From Sarcophilus harrisii (lineage: Eukaryota > Chordata > Mammalia > Dasyuromorphia > Dasyuridae): a DNA stretch of 64,000 bases. Shown here piece after piece: positions 1 to 11,450 of the stretch. A program made the position numbers and the translations under genes. Numbering within the stretch: the stretch's first letter is position 1; each line of letters opens with the position of its first letter. The stretch covers positions 670,625,087-670,689,086 of the forward strand of contig NC_045426.1 of NCBI RefSeq assembly GCF_902635505.1, read 5' to 3'. The notes under the pieces were generated by a model that worked only from the letters and a program-made list of their open reading frames with translations, searched no databases and was not told the origin of the DNA.

Positions 1-1070
1 AGCTGTGGCAGAGAATTTTCTGTTCCCTGCCAGGACCTGGGCCTTTCTGACTTTGAGAACCAAAGAGACCCCTACTAGGAGGCTAATGGAGATGCATCCC
101 ATGGAATGATGTCCCAGTTGACCATGGCAATGAAGGGACCTTTGCTTCCCATGCTGTATACATTAGGGCTGCTTCCTTTTTGCTGATGGCAAATATATTA
201 TAGTTTCCTCTGCTGCTATTTATAATTCACTTTTCCAAAGCATTCTAAAGCTTACTAAGCCTCTTACTCATTTGCTTTCTGTTGATGTTCATTCTCTCCC
301 AGTATAGGTTGGTTTGGTATTATCACTGCCATTTTAAAGATGAAGAACATGAGAAACATAGAAAAGGAGAAGTGTTTTACCAAGTCACACTGTTTCTGGG
401 CACAATCTAGGACTCAAACTATTGTTTTTTGATTCTAAAGCTAGGATGTTTTTCAATACTTGTCTCTGTCATAGGGAGCATCTGAAATGTAATAACAGTA
501 ATGAGAGAGACAGCATGAAGGAAAGGTTCAATTACTGTCTACTGGTTCTAGGACCCAGGGCAAGTAACTTAATAGGTCAGTTTGGGGCAATTCTCTAAGA
601 CTATAAAATGTAGATCATCCAGTTTGTACTGGGAGAAGTAAATCTCCTCCCTAGGGGCTTCCTACAATGATGAAACTATAAATCTAGAAACTCCCACTCA
701 AAAAAAGAAAGCAAACAAATAAACCACCCTTGGATTTCTATAATGTTCCTAAAGTTCTTCACATGTATTCTCTCATTTGATCTGAATGTTTAAATTACAA
801 GAGGTCAGTGGGTAAAGAACAAGTCAAAAAGAGTTGGATTGAAGTCTTTCTTCTTACCTGGACTGTCTGTAAGTCATTTACATTTGCTGTGACTGAAAAA
901 TGTTTTTTTTAGTGAACAGCTAAAAAAAAATCCGAATTGCGTAATAACTGGACCAATAGTTTATTCAAAAAAATTTTTTCAGTAATAAGTTTTTTTCAAA
1001 TAAAATTGTCAGAGCAAAGACAAAGGAATGCTCCAATGACATTCATGTGGATTGGTTTAGATTTAAAAGA
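1..1070. other. Intergenic, with two degraded MIR-type SINE fragments
   Basis: Around 300-460 a MIR-like stretch is seen (CATTTTAAAGATGAAGAACA, then AAGTCACAC). Around 505-690 a second SINE-like stretch is seen (GGGCAAGTAACTTAATAGGT). The rest is AT-rich unique DNA with no gene evidence. Confidence 0.45.
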
Positions 1071-1074
1071 AGCT

Positions 1075-1745
1075 TTTATCATCAATTCTGATGGACGTGG
1101 CTCTTTTCAATAGCTAGGTGATTCAGTCCAGTTTCAATAGTCTTGTGATAAAGAGAGCCATCTCTTCATCAGCCCAGAGAGAGTATTGTGGGAACTGAGT
1201 GTAAATCACAACATAGTACTTTTTTTATTTTTTATGTTATTGTTTGCTTGCATTTTGTTTTTTCTCACTTTTTCCCTTTTTGATCTGATTTTTCTTAAGC
1301 AGCATGATAATTTCAGAAATATATATAGAAGAATCATACATATTTAACATATATTGGATTACTTGCTGTCTAGGGGAGGAAGAGGAGAAAAGGGATGGCA
1401 AAATTTGTAACACGAGGTTTTTCAAGGATGAATGTTGAAAATTATGCATATGATTTTATTTTCTTATTCATTTTCTTTCCTTTTTGATCTGATTTTTCTT
1501 GTACAACAAGAGAATTATATAAATATGATTACACATATTGGATTTAACATATTTTAACATATATAACATATATTGGATTGCTTGCCATCTAGGGGAGTAG
1601 ATGAGGGGAAGGAGGGGAAAATCTGAAACACAAGCTATGCAAGGGTCAATGCTGAAAAATTATCCATGCATATATTTTGAAAATAAAAAGCTTTAAAAAA
1701 AGAAAAAGAAAATTATGCATGTTTTGAAAATAAACTGCTTTTAAA
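1075..1745 (+). mobile_element. Older L1 3' end, split by a nested L1
   Basis: L1 3' UTR text (ATCAATTCTGATGGACGTGG, then TTTGATCTGATTTTTCTTAA) runs to 1449 and resumes after the nested copy as AATTATGCATGTTTTGAAAA at 1711-1745. The coding part is almost absent: the copy is a 5'-truncated 3' end. Confidence 0.85.
1450..1707 (+). mobile_element. L1 3' end nested in the 1075-1745 L1
   Basis: The insert ends in GAAAATAAAAAGCTTTAAAA and an A-rich tail. The 13-bp target duplication GAAAATTATGCAT occurs at 1437-1449 and 1708-1720, and is itself L1 tail sequence, which proves insertion of one L1 into another. Confidence 0.9.
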
Positions 1746-1869
1746 ATTTTTAAGAAACACAAGTCTCAAGGAACTTGAAAAAATTAAGTAAAATATTAAA
1801 GTTCAAGTTAAAAAAATATTAACTGTGAATGTATTTTTAGCTTTCTGAAGGAGTCACAAAAACCTGAAC

Positions 1870-2035
1870 CTTTAAAGATTAATGCACAAAAATATTTGTG
1901 GCAGCCCTTTCCATAAAAGCTAGAAACTGGAAATTGAATGGATGCCCATCAATTGGAGAATGGCTGAGTAAATTGTAGTATATAAATGTTATGGAATATT
2001 ATTGCTCTGTAAGAAGTGACCAGCAGCAAAAAGTT
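1870..2035 (+). mobile_element. L1 ORF2 C-terminal fragment
   Basis: The fragment encodes the L1 ORF2 tail (compare GCPSIGEWLSK..YINVMEYYCSVR) but with in-frame damage. It stops abruptly where the next L1 begins. An older-type L1 tail at 2797-2855 (AACTATCTTTACTTGTAATT) may be its other end. Confidence 0.7.
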
Positions 2036-2795
2036 ATCAAACTGTGCATACCCTTTGACCCAGCAGTGTTTCTATTGGGCTTATATCCCAAAGAAATCTT
2101 AAAGAAGGGAAAGGGACCTGTATGTGCGCGAATGTTGCCGATCTCTTTGTAGTGGCCAGAAACTGGAAACTGAGTGGATGCCCATCAGTTGGAGAATGGC
2201 TGAATAAATCGTGATATATGAATATTATGGAATATTACTGTTCTGTAAGAAACGACCAAGAGGATGATTTCAGAAAGGCCTGGAGAAACTTACACGAACT
2301 GATGCTGAGTGAAATGAGCAGGACCAAGAGATCATTATAAACTTCAACAACAATACTATATGATGATCAATCCTGATGGACCTGGCCATTTTCAGCAATG
2401 AGATGAACCAAATCAATTCCAATAGAGCAGTAATGAACTGAACCAGCTACACCCAGAGGAAGAACTCTGGGAACTGAGAGTGGACCACAACATAGCATTT
2501 ACATTCTTTCTGTTATGGTTTGCTTGCTTTTTTTTTTTTCTTCCCAGGTTATTTTTATCTTCTTTCGAAATCTGATTTTTCTCGTGCAACAAGATAATTG
2601 CATAAATATGTATACATATATTGGATGTAACATATACTTTAACATATTTAACATATATGGGATTATCTGCCATCTAGGGGAAGGGGGGAGGGGAAGGAGG
2701 GGAAAAGTTGGAACAGAAGTTTTCGTGAGGGTCAATGTTGAAAAATTAACCATGCATATATTTTGTCAATAAAAAGCTATAGTTTAAAAAAAAAG
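2036..2795 (+). mobile_element. 5'-truncated L1: end of ORF2 plus 3' UTR and A tail
   Basis: It starts in ORF2 text (KLCIPFDPAVFLLGLYPKEI) and continues through the EYYCSVRN and LMLSEMS motifs. The 3' UTR has the ATATATTTTGTCAATAAAAA end and an A tail near 2790. It is a dead fragment. No clear target duplication is seen. Confidence 0.88.
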
Positions 2796-2796
2796 A

Positions 2797-3000
2797 AATG
2801 AATGTTAAAAACTATCTTTACTTGTAATTGGAAAAATAAAATACTATTGAGGGGGGAAAAAGATTAATGCACAAAACATTTTTTAAGCCACTTGTGTCAG
2901 TCAACACACATTTATAAAGAGAATATGACATACTAAATCCTATGCCAAGTACTAGGAATACACAAATATATATATGTAGATATTACAGTCAAGTTATTAG
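2797..3000. mobile_element. Old L1 tail and L2/MIR3-type fragment
   Basis: 2797-2855 is an old L1 3' end (GGAAAAATAAAATACTATTG). 2894-2970 matches the L2-type end pattern 'catttattaagc..ctatgccaagtactaggaatac'. Confidence 0.55.
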
Positions 3001-3300
3001 GTGACTAGAAGCTTCTTCCCTTCTCTGAGCCTCAGTTTACTTATTTATTTGTAACTTGGGATGGTCTGACAATATTCACTTTATATACTATGGAACAAGG
3101 GGTTTGGGTTAGAGGGTATCTTGAGTTCCTTTAACATGCTGACATTCTATGTTCTAAAGGTTTCACAGCTTTTACAGTCTCTGTTCTAAGGGGCCCTCCC
3201 AGCTCTGACATTTTATGTTCTGAGAGCAGCCCCAGTCCTGACATCCTGTGCCCTAAGATCTCCCACTCTGATATTCCATGTTCTAAGGGCCCTCCCAGCT
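3000..3300 (+). repeat. SINE 3' half followed by tandem tail repeats (left part)
   Basis: A MIR/Ther-type SINE 3' half (GAGCCTCAGTTTACTTATTT) is followed by about five degenerate units of about 33 bp. Each unit reads like GACATTCTGTGTTCTAAGGG then CCCTCCCAGCTCT. The array resumes at 4017 after an L1 insertion. Confidence 0.7.
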
Positions 3301-4016
3301 TTTTTTTTTTTTTTTAATAGCCTTTTATTTACAGGTTATATGCATGGGTAACTTTACAGCATTAACAATTGTCAAACCTCTTGTTCCAATTTTTCGCCTC
3401 TTATCCCCCACCCCCGCCCCCAGATGGCAGGATGACCAGTAGATGTTAAATATATTAAAATATAAATTAGATAGACAGTAAGTATACATGACCAAACCGT
3501 TATTTTGCTGTACAAAAAGAATCAGACTCTGAAATATTGTACAATTAGCTTGTGAAGGAAATAAAAAATGCAGGTGGGCATAAATATAGGGATTGGGAGT
3601 TCAATGTAATGGTTTTTAGTCATCTCCCGGAGTTCTTTCTCTGGTCGTAGCTGGTTCAGTTCATTACTGCTCCATTGGAAATGATTTGGTTGATCTCATT
3701 GCTGAGGATGGCCAGGTCCATCAGAACTGGTCATCATATGGTATTGTTGTTGAAGTATATAATGATCTCCTGGTCCTGCTCATTTCACTCAGCATCAGTT
3801 CGTGTAAGTCTCTCCAGGCCTTTCTGAAATCATCCTGCTGGTCATTTCTTACAGAACAATAATATTCCATAATATTCATATACCACAATTTATTCAGCCA
3901 TTCTCCAACTGATGGGCATCCATTCAGTTTCCAGTTTCTAGCCACTACAAAAAGGCCTGCCACAAACATTCGTGCACATACAGGTCCCTTTTCCTTCTTT
4001 ATAATCTCTTTGGGGC
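3301..4016 (-). mobile_element. L1, minus strand, inserted in the SINE-tail array
   Basis: This is a 5'-truncated L1 on the minus strand. The T run starts at 3301, then 3' UTR, then the ORF2 end (open for about 100 codons, ARMFVAGLFVVARNWKLNGC...LMLSEMSRTR). Target duplication GCCCTCCCAGCTTT lies at 3289-3302 and 4017-4030. The residual open frame suggests a young copy. Confidence 0.92.
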
Positions 4017-4170
4017 GCCCTCCCAGCTTTGACATTCTGTGTTCTAAGGTCTCCTCTCAGTTCTGATCTTCTGCGTTCTAAGGGCCTTCACAGCTTTGAC
4101 AATCTGGGTTCTCAGGGCCCTCCCAACTCTGACAAGCTCCAGCTCTGACATCCTGTGTCCCAAGGCCATT
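4017..4170 (+). repeat. Tandem SINE-tail repeats (right part)
   Basis: The 33-bp motif array continues: GCTTTGACATTCTGTGTTCT, GTTCTGATCTTCTGCGTTCT, GCTTTGACAATCTGGGTTCT and GCTCTGACATCCTGTGTCCC. The copies are diverged from each other. Confidence 0.75.
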
Positions 4171-4224
4171 CATATTTCTTTAGCATTACCACCAAATCAC
4201 CAAACATCCTTCTTCAAAAGTAAA

Positions 4225-4495
4225 GCCCTGGGGAGATAGTCCAGGAGTTCTTAATCAGTTTTGAGTCATGGACCTTTCTGGCAGTCTGTTGAAGTTTGCG
4301 AACCCCTTCTTAGAACTATATTTCTTAAAGAAATTAACAATGGAAGGAAATACCAAATGTCAGTGAGAGAATAGTGAAAATAAAGCTGTAATTTATTTCC
4401 CATTCAAGTTCATGGATTCCTAGAATCTATCGCTGGACCATTTGTGGATCGATGGAACCCAGGTTGAGGACTCCTTACTCTAGAAAATCCAAGTA
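4225..4495. mobile_element. hAT-like non-autonomous DNA transposon remnant
   Basis: The ends are inverted: AGGAGTTCTTAATCAGTTTT at the left, and AACCCAGGTTGAGGACTCCT at the right (its complement begins AGGAGTCCTCAACCTGGGTT). The 'ttcttaacctggggtccatgga' style is that of old mammalian hAT elements. The exact family is not assigned. Confidence 0.55.
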
Positions 4496-5090
4496 GCCTA
4501 TTATTGAACCACAAATTCCCATTTTATGCAGGGTGGGTTTTTTCTTTTTTCTTCTCACCTTTCTTATTCAGTCTGATAGCCCTAATTCTAAATGTTACAG
4601 ATCCTGAAATGTATTTTCCTGCTAACTCTGTGTTGTACTCAATTTCCTGGTTCAATTTCTTCCAAAATGGAACACAGGAAATATTTCACTCTGGCAGTAA
4701 ATCAACCGGAAAGTGTTGTGTGACATAAAATTAATTCTGAAAGTACAGAACACTAGTCTCATAATCATACACTCGAAACTGTTAGAATCATAGCATCTCT
4801 TTTAAAATTTGTCATTTTATTACACGATATTTCTGTGTTACATCACCTTCATTTCCAAATGTATCCCTCTCCTCTTCCCTCTCCAATGAGCCATCCCTTG
4901 TGACAAAGATTTTAAATAGGAAAAAGGAAAAAAAAAACAATTCAACAAAACCAACCAGTGTGTTTATCTATTTGACCATGTGAGTAATATTCCATACTCT
5001 GCAAAGAAGGGAAAGAGGTATTTTTTCCTCAACTCTTCTCCAAGGCCAAACCTGATCTTTATATTTTTGTTGTATATATATTTTCATTTT
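4496..5090. other. Intergenic, with an old LINE-like fragment
   Basis: 4500-4770 is unclassified. 4800-5060 (AAATGTATCCCTCTCCTCTT, CTGCAAAGAAGGGAAAGAGG) resembles an ancient mammalian LINE 3' region also seen near 22.9 and 23.4 kb. No gene is supported. Confidence 0.4.
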
Positions 5091-5094
5091 TCAG

Positions 5095-5290
5095 CCACAA
5101 CTTAATGCTTAATGACCCCATTTGGGATTTTCTTGGCAAAGATACTTGTCAAAATGATTTGTCATTTCATTCTTCAGATTTTACAGATAAGGAAACTGAA
5201 GCAAGTAGCATTAAGTGACTTTTTCAGTTTCACACAACTAATAAGTGTCTGAGGCCTGATAGAAACTCAGAAAGATGAGTCTTTCTAAGG
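5095..5290 (-). mobile_element. Mar-1-like CORE-SINE, minus strand
   Basis: GACCCCATTTGGGATTTTCT, then TTTTACAGATAAGGAAACTG, then CACACAACTAATAAGTGTCT. This is the reverse complement of the marsupial CORE-SINE body. Confidence 0.75.
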
Positions 5291-5554
5291 CTGCTTTCAT
5301 AAAGAATCATATCATCTTAGCAATAAAGATACATCTCCCAGGATCCTTTTTTGAGAGGGAGGATGGGAGTTTTTGATTAGGCAGTATAATCAAAAGAAAT
5401 TCCAAGTCTCTCAGTGCTTAAAAATTAAGTGAGAGAATTTTGAGAAAGAGAAGGGACTTTGGAAATAGAGATTGAAAGAGGCCTCTGACCTCTTCAAAAA
5501 GAAGAAGGAAAAGGGAAAAAATAACCAACAACAGCATTCTTTTATGCTAGCAGT
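5291..5554. other. Intergenic, nothing recognised
   Basis: AT-rich unique DNA; no repeat or gene assigned. Confidence 0.4.
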
Positions 5555-5730
5555 TCAAGAGGTCCATGAACTTGAATGAGGAAAAAAAAAATCACTTCTG
5601 TATTTCAATAGAATTGGTTTTCTTTGTAACCCTCTGATTTTATTTTAGACATTTTAACAACATAATTCTGAGGACTTCCCCAGATTCCCACAAGGGTCCA
5701 GGACACAAACAAAATTAAGACCCCCTATTT
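5555..5730. mobile_element. hAT-like DNA transposon remnant
   Basis: It has AGGTCCATGAACTTGAATGA at the left, and GACTTCCCCAGATTCCCACA then AGGGTCCAGGACACAAAC at the right. It is the same family as 4225-4495 and 40205-40350. Confidence 0.55.
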
Positions 5731-6455
5731 TATGGAGAGAAACAGAAGTCTAATTGATGTTTCAACATCTGCTTTACCAGAAATGAAAACAGAAGCGACC
5801 TCTGTGAAACAGAAACCGCCTGGCCCCAGTTCCTTCAACACAATTTGGCCTCCTGAAGAGATCAAAAGGAAAGGGAGCTCAGAGCCAGGCAGTCTCCCAG
5901 GCAGAGGGAGCAAGGCTTTTGTTTCGTAGCTATTCCACCTTTGAGCTGATGTTTTCTAGTTAAAAACAGCCGGTTTTCTCTTCCCCAAACGCCTTCCTCA
6001 GATGCTTCCACATGGCATGGAGCTGCCAGTGCAAACACCAGTAAACTCCCAGTAAGTTAGGAAAGTTTTGAATATAGAGGGATGCATCCCTTTGTCATAA
6101 GAGTGGACTATCTAAATTCAGAGAGATGATGTTAGACTGCGGATGATAAACTTTTCAGCCACTTATCACTTACAAAGGCATTTCTAGAAGGTGGGGAAGG
6201 AAAGGTTGCATCTCTCTCAGTGCAGGGATTAAATACACTAACCAATGAAACCATAGATTTTTGGAATAAATCTAAGGACAAGCATTTTTTCAGAAGACCT
6301 AATGTCTATATTCTTCCTAAGGAGAAGCATAGGCTTGGACTCTTGCTCATGACTGACCTGATTTGTTTTCAAAATTAATGAGCTCTTAGGGTACTTTCTG
6401 TGAGAAATCCAAGTTAAAGACTATATATCCTATCTTTCATTGATACATATGATTT
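5731..6455. other. Intergenic, nothing recognised
   Basis: Short open frames near 5.73-5.93 kb overlap on both strands and have no recognisable product. No repeat was assigned. Confidence 0.4.
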
Positions 6456-6990
6456 TATTTCCAAAATGCTTTTATGTACATTTTATTTCTTTTTTTGAAT
6501 AATTATTTTTTATGTTAAATCCAATATATGCATACATATTTATACAATTATCTTGCTGTACAAGAAAAATCAAATCAAACTGGAAAAAATGAGAAAGAAA
6601 ACAAAATGCAATACATTTTATTTGTTAAAAAATGTTTGTATAAATTTTATTTTTCCCAATTACATACTAAACTATTCAAAAAGCATAAAAAAAAGCTTAG
6701 AGTTTCAAATTCTATTCCTATCTTTCCTTCCCCATCCCTTAGATGGTATGCTTTCAGTTTTAGGTTATAAATTTACAATTTATGGGTGTTTTCAATTTAA
6801 TGAGATGCAGCATATTTTTCCAAGTAAAATTTGTTTTTTAAAATTAAAATAATTCTTTAGTAAAAAAAAAATATTGAAAGCAATGCATTTGTCATAATAT
6901 AACTTACTGATATTTCTTTTTTAATTATTATTATTTTTTTAATAAATGAAACTTTTAAAAGTTTAAAATGGACATTTCTTTTAAAGAATG
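6456..6990 (-). mobile_element. Degraded L1 3' UTR pieces, minus strand
   Basis: 6500-6610 (TATGTTAAATCCAATATATG, TTGCTGTACAAGAAAAATCA) and 6615-6860 (TTTCCCAATTACATACTAAA, CTTAGATGGTATGCTTTCAG) are reverse-complement L1 3' UTR pieces from at least two subfamilies. 6860-6990 is AT-rich filler. Confidence 0.6.
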
Positions 6991-6999
6991 AGAGATGCT

Positions 7000-7110
7000 T
7001 TTTAGTTGGGTGGCCCTGGGCAAGTAACTTAACCCCTCAGAGCCCACATTCCTCATCAGGAAAATAAAAGGATTAAATTAAATGGCCTCTAAAATCCCTT
7101 TCAGATCTAA
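7000..7110 (+). mobile_element. MIR/Ther-type SINE fragment
   Basis: GGTGGCCCTGGGCAAGTAAC, then AATGGCCTCTAAAATCCCTT and CAGATCT: the CORE-SINE body and its 'ggtcccttccagctct' style tail. Confidence 0.65.
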
Positions 7111-7139
7111 ACCTGGACAAAAAAAATACTACTCTTCCC

Positions 7140-7420
7140 AACAGAAGACTCCAGCAGCAAGAAAGAAGGTGATTGAGAAGGAGGGGCTGAAGGAGTAGAA
7201 GGAAGAAAAGGAAGGAGGAAGAGAAGGAAGAAGGAAAGGAGAAAGAGGAAGAAGAGGAGAAAAAGGAGGAGGAAGAGGAAGGAGCAAGGAGAGGAGAAAA
7301 ACAAAGAGAAGGAAGTGGAAGGAAGAAAAAGAATGTGAAGGAGGAGAAAGAAGGAAGGAAGGAGGAATAGAAAGAGGAGGAGAAGAAAAAAAGAGGAGGA
7401 AGAAGAGGAGAAGAAATCAT
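7140..7420. repeat. Polypurine (GGA/GAA) tract, about 280 bp
   Basis: The + strand is almost purely A/G (GGAAGGAGGAAGAGAAGGAA and the like) with few pyrimidine interruptions. The matching minus-strand open frames (Ser/Phe/Leu-rich) are composition artefacts. Confidence 0.95.
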
Positions 7421-8560
7421 CAATCTACTCTTCCTCAGCCATGTATTTTTCAAATCCATTAACATTTTTGTAACTCTGTTCTTTTTCATGAAAGACTGCT
7501 TTCTTTCTTTTAGTTAACAGTCTGAAATAAAAACTTGTAAAGGTTTGTTAATTTTTTTACACTTGTTTCTCCTATATGTACACAAGTTAGATAGTGGCAC
7601 AGAATAGCCTAGGAAAACAGGTAAGTCTCCTAAACTTACTGAAAAGTGGGAATTCTATGGGAGCCAAGGACAGTTTTTCTAGACTGCCCTAGTCTTTTTT
7701 TTTTTTTTTTTTAATAGTTTTAATTCTATATAAAGTTTGGTTGTAGAATTGTCTGTTCAAAAGTGTTACTATGGGTAATCAACCTATAGTTATTTATCAA
7801 TATCATCAGGCAGAGTTGCGTATGTAGGAGCTAACTGATTAATATGATTTCTTAAATACCTGTTCTATGTCTGTAGGTTAGTTAACTTTCCTGGGCTTCA
7901 GTTTTTCCATCCAAAATTAGATGGACACAATCTGAATATTGAGGTCCCTTCCAGCTCTGGATTGCTGATCTTATGTTTTCTTACTACATAAGGGGGCTTG
8001 ACTCAAGCCTATGGCCAGCTAGGGGAACTGTCTCAAAGAAAGAAGAAATCTTTCATTATCTTTCTGGGGCTGCTTTTCTAGTTCTTCCCTTGGGTACTGT
8101 ATGGTGCCTAGAATCCACCTGGAATGATTTCAAAAGAAAGATGTATCACCATAAACCATTAGTATAATCTCTGGATATATAGTATAAGCTCCCTGAGGAC
8201 AAAAACTGCTTATTTTTCCCTTTTTGTTATTCCCTGTATCCACTTTAACATATTGGTCCAAGTTTCTAAAATCATAAATAGCTGGGAATAATTGATTAAC
8301 ACTGCTTGGAAGAAGCTCCTCACAGGGAGCTCCTACACTGATAAAATGACATGTCTAGTTCACAAATCAAAAAGAAAAAAATTATTGTTCTAAATAACTA
8401 TTAATAACTGATAATTCATTGCTAATGGCTATTATTTTTATTAATAATAGGAATTTTAAATGTTGGGGATTGACATTAATTGTGGTTATTTTTATTATCC
8501 ATTAATTATAATTCAATATAATGTAATAAATTATAATTGACAATTGCTTCATTGTAAATT
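7421..8560. other. Intergenic, with MIR and L2 remnants
   Basis: 7695-7715 is a T run. 7870-7990 is a MIR/Ther 3' part (GAGGTCCCTTCCAGCTCTGG). 8180-8290 is an L2 3' end (AAGCTCCCTGAGGACAAAAA). The rest is AT-rich and unassigned. Confidence 0.5.
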
Positions 8561-8564
8561 ATAG

Positions 8565-8805
8565 GTTTGATTTGATTTTTCTTGTGCAGCTTGATAATTG
8601 TATAAATATGTATGTATATATTGGATTGAACATATATTTCTACCATGTTTAACATATATTGGACTACTTGTCAATTGGGGGAGGAAGTAGGAAAGGGGGG
8701 TTTAAATTGAAACACAAGGTTCTGTAAGAGTTAAAGTTGAAGAATTATCCATGCACATGTTTTGAAAAATAAAAAGCTTTAATAAAGAAAAGGGGAAAAA
8801 AAAGG
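8565..8805 (+). mobile_element. L1 3' UTR fragment
   Basis: TTGATTTTTCTTGTGCAGCT through the G-rich GGGGGAGGAAGTAGG to the end TGAAAAATAAAAAGCTTTAA and an A-rich tail. Confidence 0.85.
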
Positions 8806-8859
8806 ATTGTTTTAGATCACCGTATTGATAAAAATAGCTAAATCATTTAATTATTCATC

Positions 8860-10200
8860 ATATAATATTACTGTTATTGTACACAATGTTTTCCTAATAC
8901 TGCTTACTTCACTTTATATCAGTTCTTGTTAAGTCTTTCCAGGTTTCTTTGAAAGCATCCTGCTTGTCATTTCTTATAGCACAATAATATTCCATTATAA
9001 TCAGACACCACCATTTGTTTAGCTATTCCCTAGTTGATGGGCTTCCCCAAATTTCCATTACATCACAAAAAGAACTGCTTAGCCATCACAAAAAGAACTG
9101 CTATAAATATTGTAGTAAAATTAGGTTCTTCCCCTCCACCCCACCTCCCACTCTTGCCTTTTAAAAATCTCTAGGATACACACCCTGTAGTGGTATTGCT
9201 GCATCAAAGGCTAATCACAGTTTGATTACCCTTTGGGCATAGTTCCAAATCAATAGTTGGGCTAGTTTCCAATGCCACCAAAAGTGCTTTAGTGTCCCAG
9301 TTTTTCCACAATCCCTTCAATATTTGTCATTTTTCCTTTTCTGTTATCTTAGCCAATCTGATGGATATGAAGTAGTATCTCAGAATTGTTTTAATTTGCA
9401 TTTCTCTAATCAACAGTGATTTAGAACAATTTTTCATGTGATTATAGATAGTTTTGATTTCTTCATTTTTCTGAAAACTATCTGTTCATACAATTGGGAA
9501 ATTATTTTCTTATAAATTTTACTCAGTTCTCCATATATTTAAGAAATGAAGCTTTTACCAGAGATACTTCCTGTAAATATTTCCTCCCAGCTTTCTGCTT
9601 TTTTCTCTTCTAATTTTGATTGCACTAATTTTGCTTATATAATCTGAAGTTATCCCTTTCATATTTTGTAATGCTTTCTCTAACTTCTCTGGTTCTAAAT
9701 TCTTCCCTTAGCCATAAATATGGCATGTGAATTATTACATGCTATTCTGATTTGCTTATGGTATCTCAAGTTAGGTCTAAATAATGTATCCATTTTGACC
9801 TTCTTTTGTGAGATGTTGGTCCATACCTAGTTTCTGCAAAGTTGTTCTCCCAGTTTTCCCAGTAGTTTTTGTCTCAAAATTTTAGTTATTTGATTTTATC
9901 GAACACTAAAGTATTATAGTCATTTGCTACAATGTTTTGCATACCTAATCTTTCCCACTGATCCACCAATCTATTCTTAGCTAGTACCAGACTGTGTTGA
10001 TACTGCTTTAAATACAATTTGAGATCTGGTATGACTAGGTCACCTTCCTTCCTTTTTTTTACATTGATTCCCTTAATGTTTTTGGCCTTTTGTTCTTGCA
10101 CATGAATTTTTTTTTCCTACCTCTGTAAAATAATCTTTTGGTAGTTTGGTTGGTATGGTACTGAATAAGTAGATTAATTTAGATAGATTTAATATTTAAT
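8860..10200 (-). mobile_element. Old L1 ORF2 C-terminal half, minus strand
   Basis: This is the reverse complement of L1 ORF2. From the right, a 71-codon open piece at 9886-10101 (GDLVIPDLKLYLKQYQHSLV) precedes the region matching 'GGTxxHCWW...FDPAVxLL', ending with the EYYC/LMLSEMS region near 8.9 kb. It is heavily decayed and contains a local 20-bp duplication (CATCACAAAAAGAACTGCT) near 9.06 kb. It is the longest single L1 segment of the old class here. Confidence 0.8.
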
Positions 10201-10204
10201 TATA

Positions 10205-10720
10205 TAAACTCCAAGCCAGTAAATTTTCAAAGACAACAAAAGAAGGGAATAGTCAACATTAAAAAGGATGTAGAAAGATGTTGATACAGTATCAGTGGAG
10301 CTGCGAATTGGTCCAACCATTCTGGAAAACACTTTAGAATGATGCTGTAAAAAGTGTCTAAAATGTTCAGGGATCCTTAAACCTAGTCATATACCCCAAC
10401 GAGGTCAAAAACAGAAAGAAAAGTGCCATATATACCTAAATCTTTTTTTGGCAGTGGTAAGAAAATATATATTCATTGGTTGGAGAATAGTTCAACAAAT
10501 TGTTAAACAAATTAAACAAAATGAATATTACTAAGCAATAAGTTTTCTTAATGGCTGCATATTATTAAGCTGTAGGAAGAAAAGTTTCATTTGTCTATTT
10601 ATTTATTTATTTTCACTCATATATTGATATGAATTGATTTATATGAATTGATTCAGAATGAAATAAACAGAATCAAGAAAGCAGCATACTCAATTACAGC
10701 AACGGAAATGGAAATATTTT
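10205..10720 (+). mobile_element. Ancient L1-like ORF2 fragment
   Basis: TGGTCCAACCATTCTGGAAA, then ATACCCCAACGAGGTCA match the L1 ORF2 segment ('cwwd..FDPAIPLLGIYP') at low identity. Confidence 0.55.
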
Positions 10721-11450
10721 TTTTTTTTTTACTTTAAATGAAAAGAATTAAATGTGAAATTAAATATCATATAAATATAATGCTCAAAGTTGGTTCTGAA
10801 AAAGGGAGGGAGAAACAATATACTTTTATGGAAATAGGTGTGAACCATTACTCTTACCAAGTAGATTAGTGTTGCTGACTTTCTCTCTTTCTCTCTCCCA
10901 GTCTCCATCTGTCTCACCTTCCCCCCACCCCTTGCCCCACCTCTTTCTTTCTCTCTTTCTTTGTTACAAGGACTGACTCTTTGAGGAGGAAAAGCAGACA
11001 TTATAGATTTATAAATGAAAATAAGGTAGAAACAAAAAAACCAAAAAACCAATGCAAATTGCAAAAAAAAAAAAAAAAGTCAGATTTTTTTTGGGGGAAA
11101 ATTATCCAATTGAATTGAATTCTTGACTCTCCCTGACAGGATCCAGGCTACCTGTTAGATTGTTTGTCAATGTCAGTAAAGTAGGCAGGAGGCCAACTAC
11201 CCAGAGCTGCATTTGGTTGAAAGGAGTTTATGAGGGCCATTTATGGCCCTGAAGCAAATCCTGGTTGCCAAAAGGTTTTACTTTAGAGGTTAAATGTTGA
11301 CCTCTTTGTAAGATTGGGGCAGTCCCTTATTAAAAGATTTTTCTGTTTTGCTCAAGAGATCAGAGTTAAGACTAATGGGGGAAAGTCACTGGACAACAGA
11401 TTTTCCTCTTAATATGAGGAAGAATTTTCTAACAAATCAAGTTGGCCCAC
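10721..11450. other. Intergenic; CT-rich stretch, no gene
   Basis: 10878-10970 is a TCTTT/TCTC-rich simple stretch. 11060-11080 is an A run. The rest is unassigned. Confidence 0.4.

Noticed and set aside
7073-7489. 138-codon minus-strand frame
   Set aside because: It is the complement of a polypurine simple repeat (Ser/Phe/Leu-rich translation).
9050-9105. Duplicated CATCACAAAAAGAACTGCT
   Set aside because: A tiny slippage duplication inside an old L1; no further structure.
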